Part shown: positions 1 to 4,869 of the stretch, piece by piece
Numbering within the stretch: the stretch's first letter is position 1
Layout of the letters: every line of letters begins with the position of its first letter
Source: Bacillota bacterium
GTDB taxonomy: Bacteria; Bacillota; Clostridia; Lachnospirales; Lachnospiraceae
Direction of reading: 5' to 3'
DNA: 5,362 bases
NCBI GenBank assembly: GCA_023418475.1
Contig: JAEZZO010000037.1
Span: 1 to 5,362 of the forward strand
Program-made: the position numbers and the translations under genes
The notes under the pieces: generated by a model
Seen by the model: only the letters and a program-made list of their open reading frames with translations
The model's database searches: none
What the model was told of the DNA's origin: nothing

Positions 1-19
1 CAAGTAAAGGAGTATCACG

Positions 20-1045
20 ATGACATATAATGAGATATTAGTAAAGGCAAGAACCTGTATAGGAGATAATTGTATAGCTTGTAATGAATGTAATGGAAGA
101 GCCTGCAAAAATAAAATTCCGGGACCTGGCGCTAAGGGAATTGGTGATGTGGCAATAAGAAATTATGATAAATGGAAAGAAATTCGAATTCATATGGATA
201 CATTAGTTGAAAATAAAGAAATTGACACAAGTATCCAATTATTTGATCATACGTTCCAATACCCGATTTTCGCCGGTCCAGTAGGAGCAGTTAATCTTCA
301 TTATGGTGATAAATATAGTGACATGTCATATAATGATATCCTTGTTTCTTCTTGTGTAAAACAAGGAATACTGGCATTTACCGGTGATGGGACAAACCCG
401 GAAGTAATGAAAGCAGCAACGAAGGCCATCAGAAAAGAACAGGGCATAGGTATTCCAACTGTTAAACCTTGGAATTATGATATTATTATCGAAAAATTGG
501 ATTATGTCAAACAGTCAAATGCGATTGCAGTAGCTATGGATATTGATGCAGCGGGATTGCCTTTTTTGAAAAATATGACACCTCCTGCCGGAAGTAAATC
601 GGTAGATGAATTACAGCAGATCATAGCAGCGTGCGATGATAAGCCATTTATTGTTAAGGGGATTATGACGATACAAGGAGCATTAAAAGCAAAAGAAGCA
701 GGTGCAAGTGCCATTGTTGTTTCTAATCATGGAGGAAGAGTATTAGATCAATGTCAATCAACGGCGGAAGTATTAAAGGATATCATTGATGCGGCAGGTA
801 ATGATATGAAAATCTTTGTTGATGGTGGTATCCGAAGCGGTGCAGATGTTTTTAAAGCGCTTGCTTTGGGGGCGGATGCTGTTTTGATTGCCAGACCATT
901 TGTAACAGCACTGTATGGTGGAGAAGAGGATGGCATAAAAACATATGTTGATAAAATAGGAAATGAACTGGTGGAAACAATGACAATGTGCGGAGCACAT
1001 TGTCTTGATGAAATTACTCGTGATATGATTTCAATTCCTTGGTAA
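20..1045 (+). CDS. FMN-dependent alpha-hydroxy-acid oxidase family protein
   Basis: This 341-residue protein is probably a cytoplasmic FMN enzyme oxidising an L-2-hydroxy acid such as lactate or glycolate; the substrate cannot be told from sequence. It is a TIM-barrel of the family's usual length. Visible signatures are GPVGAV (86-91), KGIM with the likely flavin-contacting Lys213, SNHGGR (235-240) with the expected catalytic His237 and substrate-binding Arg240, and the FMN-phosphate loop DGGIRSGADV (268-277) followed by GADAVLIARP. The N-terminus is cysteine-rich (Cys13, 18, 21, 24, 29) ahead of an IPGPGAKG stretch; from memory, clostridial members share this, and it might bind a metal or Fe-S centre. 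The ATG is supported by AAAGGAG at 6-12, seven bases upstream. No terminator follows the stop; another AAAGGAGG begins at 1044. Related flavoenzymes such as type 2 isopentenyl-diphosphate isomerase share the barrel, but the SNHGGR motif favours the hydroxy-acid oxidases. Confidence 0.9.
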   Translation: MTYNEILVKARTCIGDNCIACNECNGRACKNKIPGPGAKGIGDVAIRNYDKWKEIRIHMDTLVENKEIDTSIQLFDHTFQYPIFAGPVGAVNLHYGDKYSDMSYNDILVSSCVKQGILAFTGDGTNPEVMKAATKAIRKEQGIGIPTVKPWNYDIIIEKLDYVKQSNAIAVAMDIDAAGLPFLKNMTPPAGSKSVDELQQIIAACDDKPFIVKGIMTIQGALKAKEAGASAIVVSNHGGRVLDQCQSTAEVLKDIIDAAGNDMKIFVDGGIRSGADVFKALALGADAVLIARPFVTALYGGEEDGIKTYVDKIGNELVETMTMCGAHCLDEITRDMISIPW

Positions 1046-1093
1046 AGGAGGAACGATATATTTTCAGATCAATGAATAGGTGGTAAATATTAA

Positions 1094-1153
1094 TTGCAGA
1101 GTAAAAAGGCGATGATAGTATACCTTGTGTTTAAAATAATTGTGAAAGGGTGA
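1094..1153 (+). CDS. possible short leader ORF upstream of the attenuator
   Basis: A 19-codon frame opens at TTG 1094 (AGGTGG at 1078-1083 lies ten bases upstream), or at ATG 1112 with weak AAAAAGGCG before it, and ends at TGA 1151-1153. From the ATG it encodes MIVYLVFKIIVKG, a hydrophobic peptide. Its stop overlaps GAAAGGGTGA, the ribosome binding site of the 18-codon leader that follows, so the two could be translationally coupled. Tandem short leaders occur in front of some antibiotic-resistance genes. The frame is short enough to be chance, and TTG 1094 could instead belong to a promoter -35 box (TTGCAG, with TAGTAT at 1116-1121). Treat it as tentative. Confidence 0.22.
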   Translation: MQSKKAMIVYLVFKIIVKG

Positions 1154-1159
1154 TATAAG
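1130..1159 (+). promoter_or_regulatory. possible sigma-A-type promoter in the leader region
   Basis: TTTAAA (1130-1135) and TATAAG (1154-1159) are separated by 18 bases and match the -35 and -10 consensus at four and five of six positions. A transcript from here would start near 1166, downstream of the leader ATG at 1160, so it would bypass the leader peptide. The match may be chance in AT-rich DNA. An alternative start that includes the whole leader would use TTGCAG (1094-1099) and TAGTAT (1116-1121). Neither has been shown to work. Confidence 0.22.
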
Positions 1160-1216
1160 ATGAGAAGTAATAGTAACGTTAGATTTACAAGCTTAAGGAG
1201 GGCGACTATAATTTAA
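1160..1216 (+). CDS. 18-codon leader peptide before the acetyltransferase gene
   Basis: The frame encodes MRSNSNVRFTSLRRATII and stops at TAA 1214-1216. It has a plausible ribosome binding site (GAAAGGG, 1144-1150, nine bases before the ATG). It ends directly before the CCCTCC segment that can mask the binding site of the downstream GNAT gene, the position expected of a regulatory leader peptide. The consecutive AGG AGG arginine codons (1196-1201) lie inside the first pairing segment. The frame is the same as that of the GNAT gene, separated from it only by the TAA and nine codons without a start. I do not recognise the peptide as a named leader. Its likely job is to position or stall ribosomes in response to a translation inhibitor, which is inferred from layout rather than seen. 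Confidence 0.55.
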   Translation: MRSNSNVRFTSLRRATII

Positions 1217-1236
1217 CCCTCCGGAAAAATTGGAGG
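1197..1236 (+). promoter_or_regulatory. candidate translational attenuator with alternative RBS-masking hairpins
   Basis: Three segments can pair in two exclusive ways. Segment 1 is GGAGGG (1197-1202), segment 2 is CCCTCC (1217-1222) and segment 3 is GGAGG (1232-1236). Pairing 1:2 gives a perfect 6-bp stem with a 14-base loop and leaves the GNAT binding site free. Pairing 2:3 gives a 5-bp GC-rich stem, extendable by two G-U pairs (1223-1231, 1224-1230) around an AAAAA loop, and buries the binding site. The leader peptide ends at 1216, so a ribosome paused at its end would cover segment 2 and release segment 3. This is the logic of erm and cat translational attenuators, and it resembles the SD1/anti-SD/SD2 arrangement described for the aac/aad leader. 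The inducer is unknown. Confidence 0.55.
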
Positions 1237-1243
1237 ATATTAT

Positions 1244-1771
1244 TTGTATATAAGAAATAATAATTTAACGATTAGAAATGCAACTTCAAATGATGCTTCT
1301 ATATTATGTAAATGGTGGAATGATGGAAAAGTTATGGCTCATGCCGGATACCCTAATGGACTTGGAACATCAGAAGAAATAATCATACAACAGCTGTCAG
1401 GTGATACGGATGAAATTCATCGACGTCTTATTATTGAAGTTGACGGATTGCCTGTTGGCGAGATGAATTATAGAAACCAGGGCAATGAGATAGCATTAAT
1501 CGGTATAAAGATATGTGATTTTACAAAACAGGAGAAGGGTTATGGAAGGAAGTTGCTTTCTATGCTAATAAATGCTCTTTTTCAAGATTTAGGTTATAAG
1601 AAGATAGTATTAGGTACGAATCGAAAAAACCTAAGAGCACAACATGTTTATGAAAAATTAGGATTTAAGAAGATACGTGTAAATGTAGATGCGTGGAAGG
1701 ATCAGCTAGGAGAGCTACAATCCACAATTGATTATGAACTTGAGAAAAAAGACTTTTTAAATTACACATAA
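1244..1771 (+). CDS. GNAT family N-acetyltransferase (TTG start)
   Basis: This 175-residue protein is expected to transfer acetyl from acetyl-CoA to an amine. It has the RimJ/RimL-like (Acetyltransf_3) look: an N-terminal LTIRNATSNDA strand, a KWWNDGKVM segment (23-31), and the acetyl-CoA pyrophosphate loop QEKGYGRKLL (96-105, fitting Q/R-x-x-G-x-G/A). A second motif, NRKNLRAQHVYEKLGFKKI, lies at 126-144. The TTG at 1244 is chosen because TGGAGG (1231-1236) sits seven bases upstream and no ATG, GTG or TTG lies between it and the in-frame TAA at 1214. The gene follows a leader peptide with hairpins able to mask its binding site, so translation is probably controlled. That control suggests a drug-modifying or ribosome-protecting role, for example on an aminoglycoside or another translation inhibitor. 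The substrate cannot be read from the sequence, and many GNATs of this shape have other targets. A terminator follows at 1826. Confidence 0.88.
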   Translation: MYIRNNNLTIRNATSNDASILCKWWNDGKVMAHAGYPNGLGTSEEIIIQQLSGDTDEIHRRLIIEVDGLPVGEMNYRNQGNEIALIGIKICDFTKQEKGYGRKLLSMLINALFQDLGYKKIVLGTNRKNLRAQHVYEKLGFKKIRVNVDAWKDQLGELQSTIDYELEKKDFLNYT

Positions 1772-1825
1772 TTTATGTTCATTCCCTTCATTCCCAATAA
1801 TATATCTGAATAATGAAATCATTTC

Positions 1826-1878
1826 AATAAAGAGCAGGATTCACTTCGTGGAATTTTGCTCTTTATTTATTATTCTAT
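1826..1878 (+). terminator. intrinsic terminator after the GNAT gene
   Basis: Arms AATAAAGAGCA (1826-1836) and TGCTCTTTATT (1857-1867) pair perfectly over 11 bp. The stem continues inward through two G-U pairs and ATTC/GAAT (1839-1842 with 1851-1854), giving about 17 bp closed by the loop ACTTCGTG. The right arm and the following TATTATTCTA supply a moderate U-rich tract for plus-strand termination, 54 bases after the GNAT stop. No comparable T-run lies on the other side, so function on the minus strand is less likely. Confidence 0.85.
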
Positions 1879-1902
1879 TGATAATCAAACGAAAATATCT
1901 CG

Positions 1903-2115
1903 TCATTTCCTTCTAACTGCACTACAATCGACGCACACTACTAACCTGCCTTCATTCTTTATCATAATGTTTTGCCAATGGAAACGATTTTCTTCTATCT
2001 TTGATAAAATCCACTTCATAATACTATGTTCTTTTTCCTTCCCAAAGCCACTGCAGGTGCAGAAATAAATGCCGGAAAATTGGTTCTGCTTAAAATTATC
2101 TATGTGATTATGAAA
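1903..2115 (-). pseudogene. C-terminal fragment of an unrecognised cysteine-containing protein
   Basis: On the minus strand a frame of 70 codons runs from just inside a stop at 2116-2118 to TGA at 1903-1905. It has no suitable start or ribosome binding site near its beginning. The only ATG (complement of 2020-2022) would give a product of about 40 residues and lacks a close binding site. The translation looks like real protein, rich in Lys, Glu and Asn, with motifs GIYFCTCSGFGKEKEHS near its start and GRLVVCVDCSAVRRK at its C-terminus. The CxC and CxxC pairs could form a metal or zinc site; that is inference. I do not recognise the family. It is most likely the 3' end of a gene whose 5' part is lost, pointing toward the GNAT gene and ending about 35 bases from that gene's terminator. 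Confidence 0.35.
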
Positions 2116-2122
2116 TCAAAGC

Positions 2123-2209
2123 TCAGCTTATCTTGTCTGGCACATTGATAAATGGCTGTCTTTTCTTTTGAGAGAATTTATTCATGTTGTAGAAGAGGTT
2201 ATAGAAAAA
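2123..2209 (-). other. short open fragment, possible gene remnant
   Basis: A minus-strand frame of 28 codons lies between stops at 2207-2209 and 2123-2125. It contains an ATG that would start MNKFSQKKRQPFINVPDKIS. No ribosome binding site precedes the ATG; the upstream bases on that strand are pyrimidine-rich. The composition resembles coding sequence, and it lies in the same orientation as the remnants on either side, so it may be another out-of-frame piece of the same decayed gene as 1903-2115. Chance is equally possible. Confidence 0.15.
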
Positions 2210-2273
2210 TTATAGATATAATAAGAAAATGATGCATTCCAACCCACACCCGGAAAAGGTCAAGTGAAAATAA

Positions 2274-2533
2274 TTAATAAAACAGTTGCGTATAATCAGT
2301 CTGCGTATTTGCAATATGATAAATATAAATACAGCATCTCCAATATGCCGGTGAATTGCAACATACTTTTCACTGATAATCATCCGATATCCCATACGGT
2401 TTAACCATGAATCTGGTGTCATTGATCCGGAATCAGGATGGTCCTCCAAACGTTCGATTGCATCTAATATACTATCACTGACCCGAAATGCTGTCTCTAT
2501 ATTAAATTGTACGGCATGATAGTCTTCGATAAT
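2274..2533 (-). pseudogene. frameshifted RelE/ParE-family toxin remnant
   Basis: On the minus strand, from 2533 downward, a frame reads FRVSDSILDAIERLEDHPDS, then NRMGYRMIISEKYVAIHRHI and GDAVFI. This pattern matches the core of RelE/ParE toxins, whose beta-sheet holds the G-Y-R-x-(2-3)-x-x-Y-x-x-x-Y/H-R segment. In the same frame the protein then continues with an atypical tail, but a shift of one base in the AT-rich run at 2319-2330 restores the expected ending YHIANTQTDYTQLFY and a stop at 2274-2276. This fits a one-base deletion. The N-terminus is also disturbed: a stop sits at 2534-2536, while another frame just upstream reads DIYSKLSKTI, which could be the missing helix. About 85 of the usual 90-100 residues can be recovered. 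Functional members cleave mRNA or poison gyrase together with an antitoxin; this copy is probably dead, and no RelB/ParD-like partner is visible. Confidence 0.6.
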
Positions 2534-2536
2534 TTA

Positions 2537-2852
2537 CTGTAAATATCACTAAAAAATACGTTATATAATGGATAATTATAACAAATATTATCTTTTGGAT
2601 TTACAGATAAAAGCTTATCAATTATACTATAAATATCATAATATCATTTCTACTGGCCAGGATTTTTTCAGGCTGTCATATTAATTTCATATATCATAGG
2701 AATTTAGATTTTCATCCGTAAATCCAGAAGAAGGAATGATAATATAATTTAAATAGTAAGCATAGAGGATCATCCTATGTATTAACCAGAGATATATGAA
2801 TAATTTATCATATTATCCCAGATTACCATTGTAATATCATAACACAGGAAAA
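2537..2852. other. AT-rich stretch without a supportable gene
   Basis: No intact gene was found here. On the minus strand a 48-codon open frame (2500-2643, no ATG at its beginning) includes YSIIDKLLSVNPKDN and overlaps the toxin remnant. Another open frame of about 41 codons (2690-2812) contains MILYAYYLNYIIIPSSGFTD. Both may be gene debris or chance in AT-rich DNA. A small imperfect inverted repeat, CATAGAGGAT/CATCCTATG, lies at 2761-2779. No antitoxin gene for the neighbouring toxin remnant was recognised. Confidence 0.3.
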
Positions 2853-2934
2853 CTAAAACATACCGATAGGCAATTGCAAAACTATACAATTAATATAATT
2901 TTTGAGTTTTGCAAACGCCTAAAACATATCGATA
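2853..2934. repeat. nested direct and inverted repeat element
   Basis: CTAAAACATACCGATA (2853-2868) recurs as CTAAAACATATCGATA (2919-2934), a direct repeat with one mismatch in 16, starts 66 bases apart. Between them lie inverted arms AGGCAATTGCAAAACT (2868-2883) and AGTTTTGCAAACGCCT (2905-2920), which pair at 14 of 16 positions around a 21-base AT-rich centre. The direct repeats abut the inverted arms almost exactly. The layout could be a two-part operator over a promoter or a small mobile element with its target duplication. The repeats are seen directly; the role is inference. Confidence 0.7.
2871..2899 (+). promoter_or_regulatory. candidate promoter for the surface-protein gene
   Basis: A perfect TATAAT box (2894-2899) lies between the two inverted-repeat arms. 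The best-placed -35 element, CAATTG (2871-2876) at 17 bases, is weak; the better hexamer TTGCAA (2874-2879) is only 14 bases away. A transcript starting near 2906 would give a leader of about 44 bases before the ATG at 2950. Because both boxes lie inside the repeat element, a protein bound to the repeats would be expected to block or shape initiation. Confidence 0.35.
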
Positions 2935-2968
2935 ATAGGGGATATGCAAATGAAGAAAATGACAGTAG

Positions 2969-4186
2969 CTTTGTTGGTGTAATGCCAAAAAGGATTCAAT
3001 TGTCACCTTTTATGCTATTTATGAACCGGTAACACCTTCCGCAAAAATACATATCAAAGCAGTAGACGTCGATAACAAAGACACTGTCCTTAAGGACAAT
3101 CTATATGCAGGGTCGGTATCTGCAGGAGAATCATTCAACCAGGCAGTGGACTTAACAGTGGAGAAAGATAAGAAGACCTATACTAAAACCGTAAATTATG
3201 CGTACCAAGATAGGAAAGATGGCTCTTCGGTATATACCTCTCTAAAATCAAAAAAAACAACAAACGCAGGAGATAAGCTTGCTTTTACTATTCCCGCAGA
3301 TGTGAAACCGGGTAGTACGGTGCTTGTCAATGTATATTACAAGTATACTCCACCCGGAACAATTCCGGTAGCCATTATAGCTGTTAACAAATCAACCGGA
3401 AAAGAGATACAGCAGCTGGGTAGTGGAACAGTATCAGCCGATTCGGTTTATACGAACACCACAGCTGTTAAATCCAGTCTCAGCAGCTTTGCCTATACCA
3501 ATGCCTGGGACTGGTCCTATCAATCCCCCTCCGCGGATATTACAACAAAAACCGGAAACGGTACCAGGATTTCTTTCAAAGCTCCCTCGGCTAATAAAAT
3601 CACCGGAGGCATTCTGGTCAGGATTTATTATGATGGGAAAGTTCCGCAGGATAGCGGATCAATTACACTTCGGGTGATTATGGTCACTGACGGCGGCAGC
3701 CTGATTGAAGAGATTTCGAAGGAAACCATTACGGGAAACCAGTCCGTCTCGAAAACAGCCGAAGCTTCAAGGACGGTGAATGGTCTTACCTATACCTACC
3801 GGAATAAATGGAACTATGACTATGATACCTCCTCCGGGAGTTCCTCCGCAGGAGGAACCGGTGCAACCGCAGCCTTCCGAATACCATCCGCTGCACAAAC
3901 CGGAACGATAGTTACATTGAAGTTCTATTATAATACATCCATTCCGGAGATTGTTGTGCCGGAGAAAGAGGCGCCAATTGAGGTCCCCATGGATACCCCG
4001 GCTCCTTATGGCGTAATTAACGGTGATAAATATACCTCACCCTATTTTACCTCCAAGGAGGGTATCGCTACTACCGAAAGCCAGCACGTATATGTCAAAA
4101 CCAAGGATTATTTACTGGGCGTTCTCCTGGAAAACCATACCGGTAAAATAGCTTATTATGTCCCGGTCAGAATGCATTCACCATAA
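2969..4186 (+). CDS. surface protein fragment 1: InlB-like tail, three repeats, linker
   Basis: This frame is open from 2969 (after a TAG at 2966-2968) to TAA 4184-4186. A GTG at 3146 could be called as a start, but it lacks a good binding site, and the preceding in-frame residues (KIHIKAVDVDNKDTVLKDN) clearly belong to the first repeat, so it is not the true start. The fragment holds three repeats of about 95-105 residues, then a Pro/Glu-rich linker (IPEIVVPEKEAPIEVPMD) and the beginning of the next domain (GVINGDKYTSPYFTSKEG). The last in-frame residues, VRMHSP, follow a break: adding one base near 4173 would continue as AFTIKYFTATPEEYGG in the next frame. Confidence 0.6.
   Translation, partial: LCWCNAKKDSIVTFYAIYEPVTPSAKIHIKAVDVDNKDTVLKDNLYAGSVSAGESFNQAVDLTVEKDKKTYTKTVNYAYQDRKDGSSVYTSLKSKKTTNAGDKLAFTIPADVKPGSTVLVNVYYKYTPPGTIPVAIIAVNKSTGKEIQQLGSGTVSADSVYTNTTAVKSSLSSFAYTNAWDWSYQSPSADITTKTGNGTRISFKAPSANKITGGILVRIYYDGKVPQDSGSITLRVIMVTDGGSLIEEISKETITGNQSVSKTAEASRTVNGLTYTYRNKWNYDYDTSSGSSSAGGTGATAAFRIPSAAQTGTIVTLKFYYNTSIPEIVVPEKEAPIEVPMDTPAPYGVINGDKYTSPYFTSKEGIATTESQHVYVKTKDYLLGVLLENHTGKIAYYVPVRMHSP
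3041..3949 (+). repeat. three tandem protein repeats of about 95-105 residues
   Basis: Repeat starts are near 3041 (KIHIKAVDV), 3359 (TIPVAIIAVNK) and 3659 (SITLRVIMVTDGG). Each has an initial beta-strand, a central aromatic segment (YTKTVNYAYQ, FAYTNAWDWSYQ, YTYRNKWNYDYD), a Gly-Ser-Thr loop, an F-x-x-P segment (FTIPAD, FKAPSA, FRIPSA), and a closing strand ending in YY (VLVNVYYKY, ILVRIYYDG, VTLKFYYNT). They are conserved in pattern but diverged in sequence, as expected for an old array of immunoglobulin-like or MucBP-like surface domains. DNA identity between copies is low, so they are unlikely to recombine readily. Confidence 0.75.
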
Positions 4187-4869
4187 AGTACTTTACAGCT
4201 ACCCCAGAGGAATACGGAGGACCGAAGGAAATAACGGAAGAAGTAATAGACACGCAGACAATCAAGGTAGAGAGAGCCTATTCCTACTGGGAAATAGCGA
4301 AGCTGCAATATTACTATGTAAATACCGCCGAAGTTACGAATTATTCTCTTCCGGAGGGAAAGGTAAAGCTGACCGGTAACAGCAAATACCTCAACATTCC
4401 CGCCCTCACCACCTGGCACAGCTCCGGCTTAAGCAGTCATGTAACTGCTCCTAAGCAGGTAACAAGCGGAATTGATGTATATGCGGAAAAACCGATCACA
4501 TCGGACACCTCTGCCAGACCCGAAATTGAACGTCAGGATTTAACCCCCTACGCCTGGGCACAAACCGATGAAGCACAGGTAAGAAGCGATTCCATTCTAT
4601 TCGGCGGTAACACCGTCCTGTCTAATGCATACAGTCTGAAAATAGCTTCCGCTCCCAATCTTTCTTATCTTGTACAGTGTAAAACCATATCCGAGGATAA
4701 AGGCCTGTATACGGAAGGCAAAGTTATTGATGCACTAAAAAAGAATGGCACCTATTCCTCCAACGGAAGTGTTACCTATCAGCGCCATTCCCAAAGCGTC
4801 AATACCATGGTATCCTCCCTGAATTACCATGTCGATGTAAATTATTTTGCATACCCCTGTGATTTGTGA
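4147..4869 (+). CDS. surface protein fragment 2 (shifted frame)
   Basis: This frame is open from 4147, but clear homology-like continuity with fragment 1 begins near 4175 with FTIKYFTATPEEYGGPKE. It continues through VERAYSYWEIAKLQYYYV, LTPYAWAQTDEAQVRSDS and ILFGGNTVLSNAYSL to TGA 4867-4869. It has no start codon with a binding site, so it is not an independent gene. Near its end, VNYF is followed by AYPCDL. Removing one T from the TTTT run at 4845-4848 would give VNYLHTPVICDPV and join it smoothly to fragment 3. I do not recognise a catalytic motif in it. Confidence 0.5.
   Translation, partial: NSLLCPGQNAFTIKYFTATPEEYGGPKEITEEVIDTQTIKVERAYSYWEIAKLQYYYVNTAEVTNYSLPEGKVKLTGNSKYLNIPALTTWHSSGLSSHVTAPKQVTSGIDVYAEKPITSDTSARPEIERQDLTPYAWAQTDEAQVRSDSILFGGNTVLSNAYSLKIASAPNLSYLVQCKTISEDKGLYTEGKVIDALKKNGTYSSNGSVTYQRHSQSVNTMVSSLNYHVDVNYFAYPCDL

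Noticed and set aside
502..1000. Minus-strand frames opposite the oxidase
   Set aside because: They are shadows of the intact oxidase gene and have no ribosome binding sites.
1814..1826. Palindrome TGAAATCATTTCA before the terminator
   Set aside because: It is a short AT-rich 6-bp palindrome with no link to a start site; chance occurrence is likely.
1856..2068. 70-codon plus-strand frame rich in Phe, Ile and Ser
   Set aside because: It begins inside the terminator hairpin, has no ribosome binding site, and lies opposite a minus-strand frame with more protein-like composition.
2210..2325. Hydrophobic extension of the toxin frame (LIIRNCFINYF...)
   Set aside because: It is the out-of-frame reading of the toxin's 3' end. 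The alternative frame gives the typical RelE/ParE ending YHIANTQTDYTQLF and an immediate stop.
2853..2934. c-di-GMP riboswitch or sigma-D (flagellar) promoter in the repeat element
   Set aside because: GGCAA and GCAAACGCC fragments superficially recall a GEMM riboswitch, but the GGGACGCAAAGCC core is absent. CCGATA resembles a sigma-D -10, but no TAAA lies 15-16 bases upstream of either copy.
4156..4419. Minus-strand 87-codon frame and plus-strand 73-codon frame in the same place
   Set aside because: Both are shadows of surface-protein fragment 2, whose frame has coherent coding composition; neither has a binding site.
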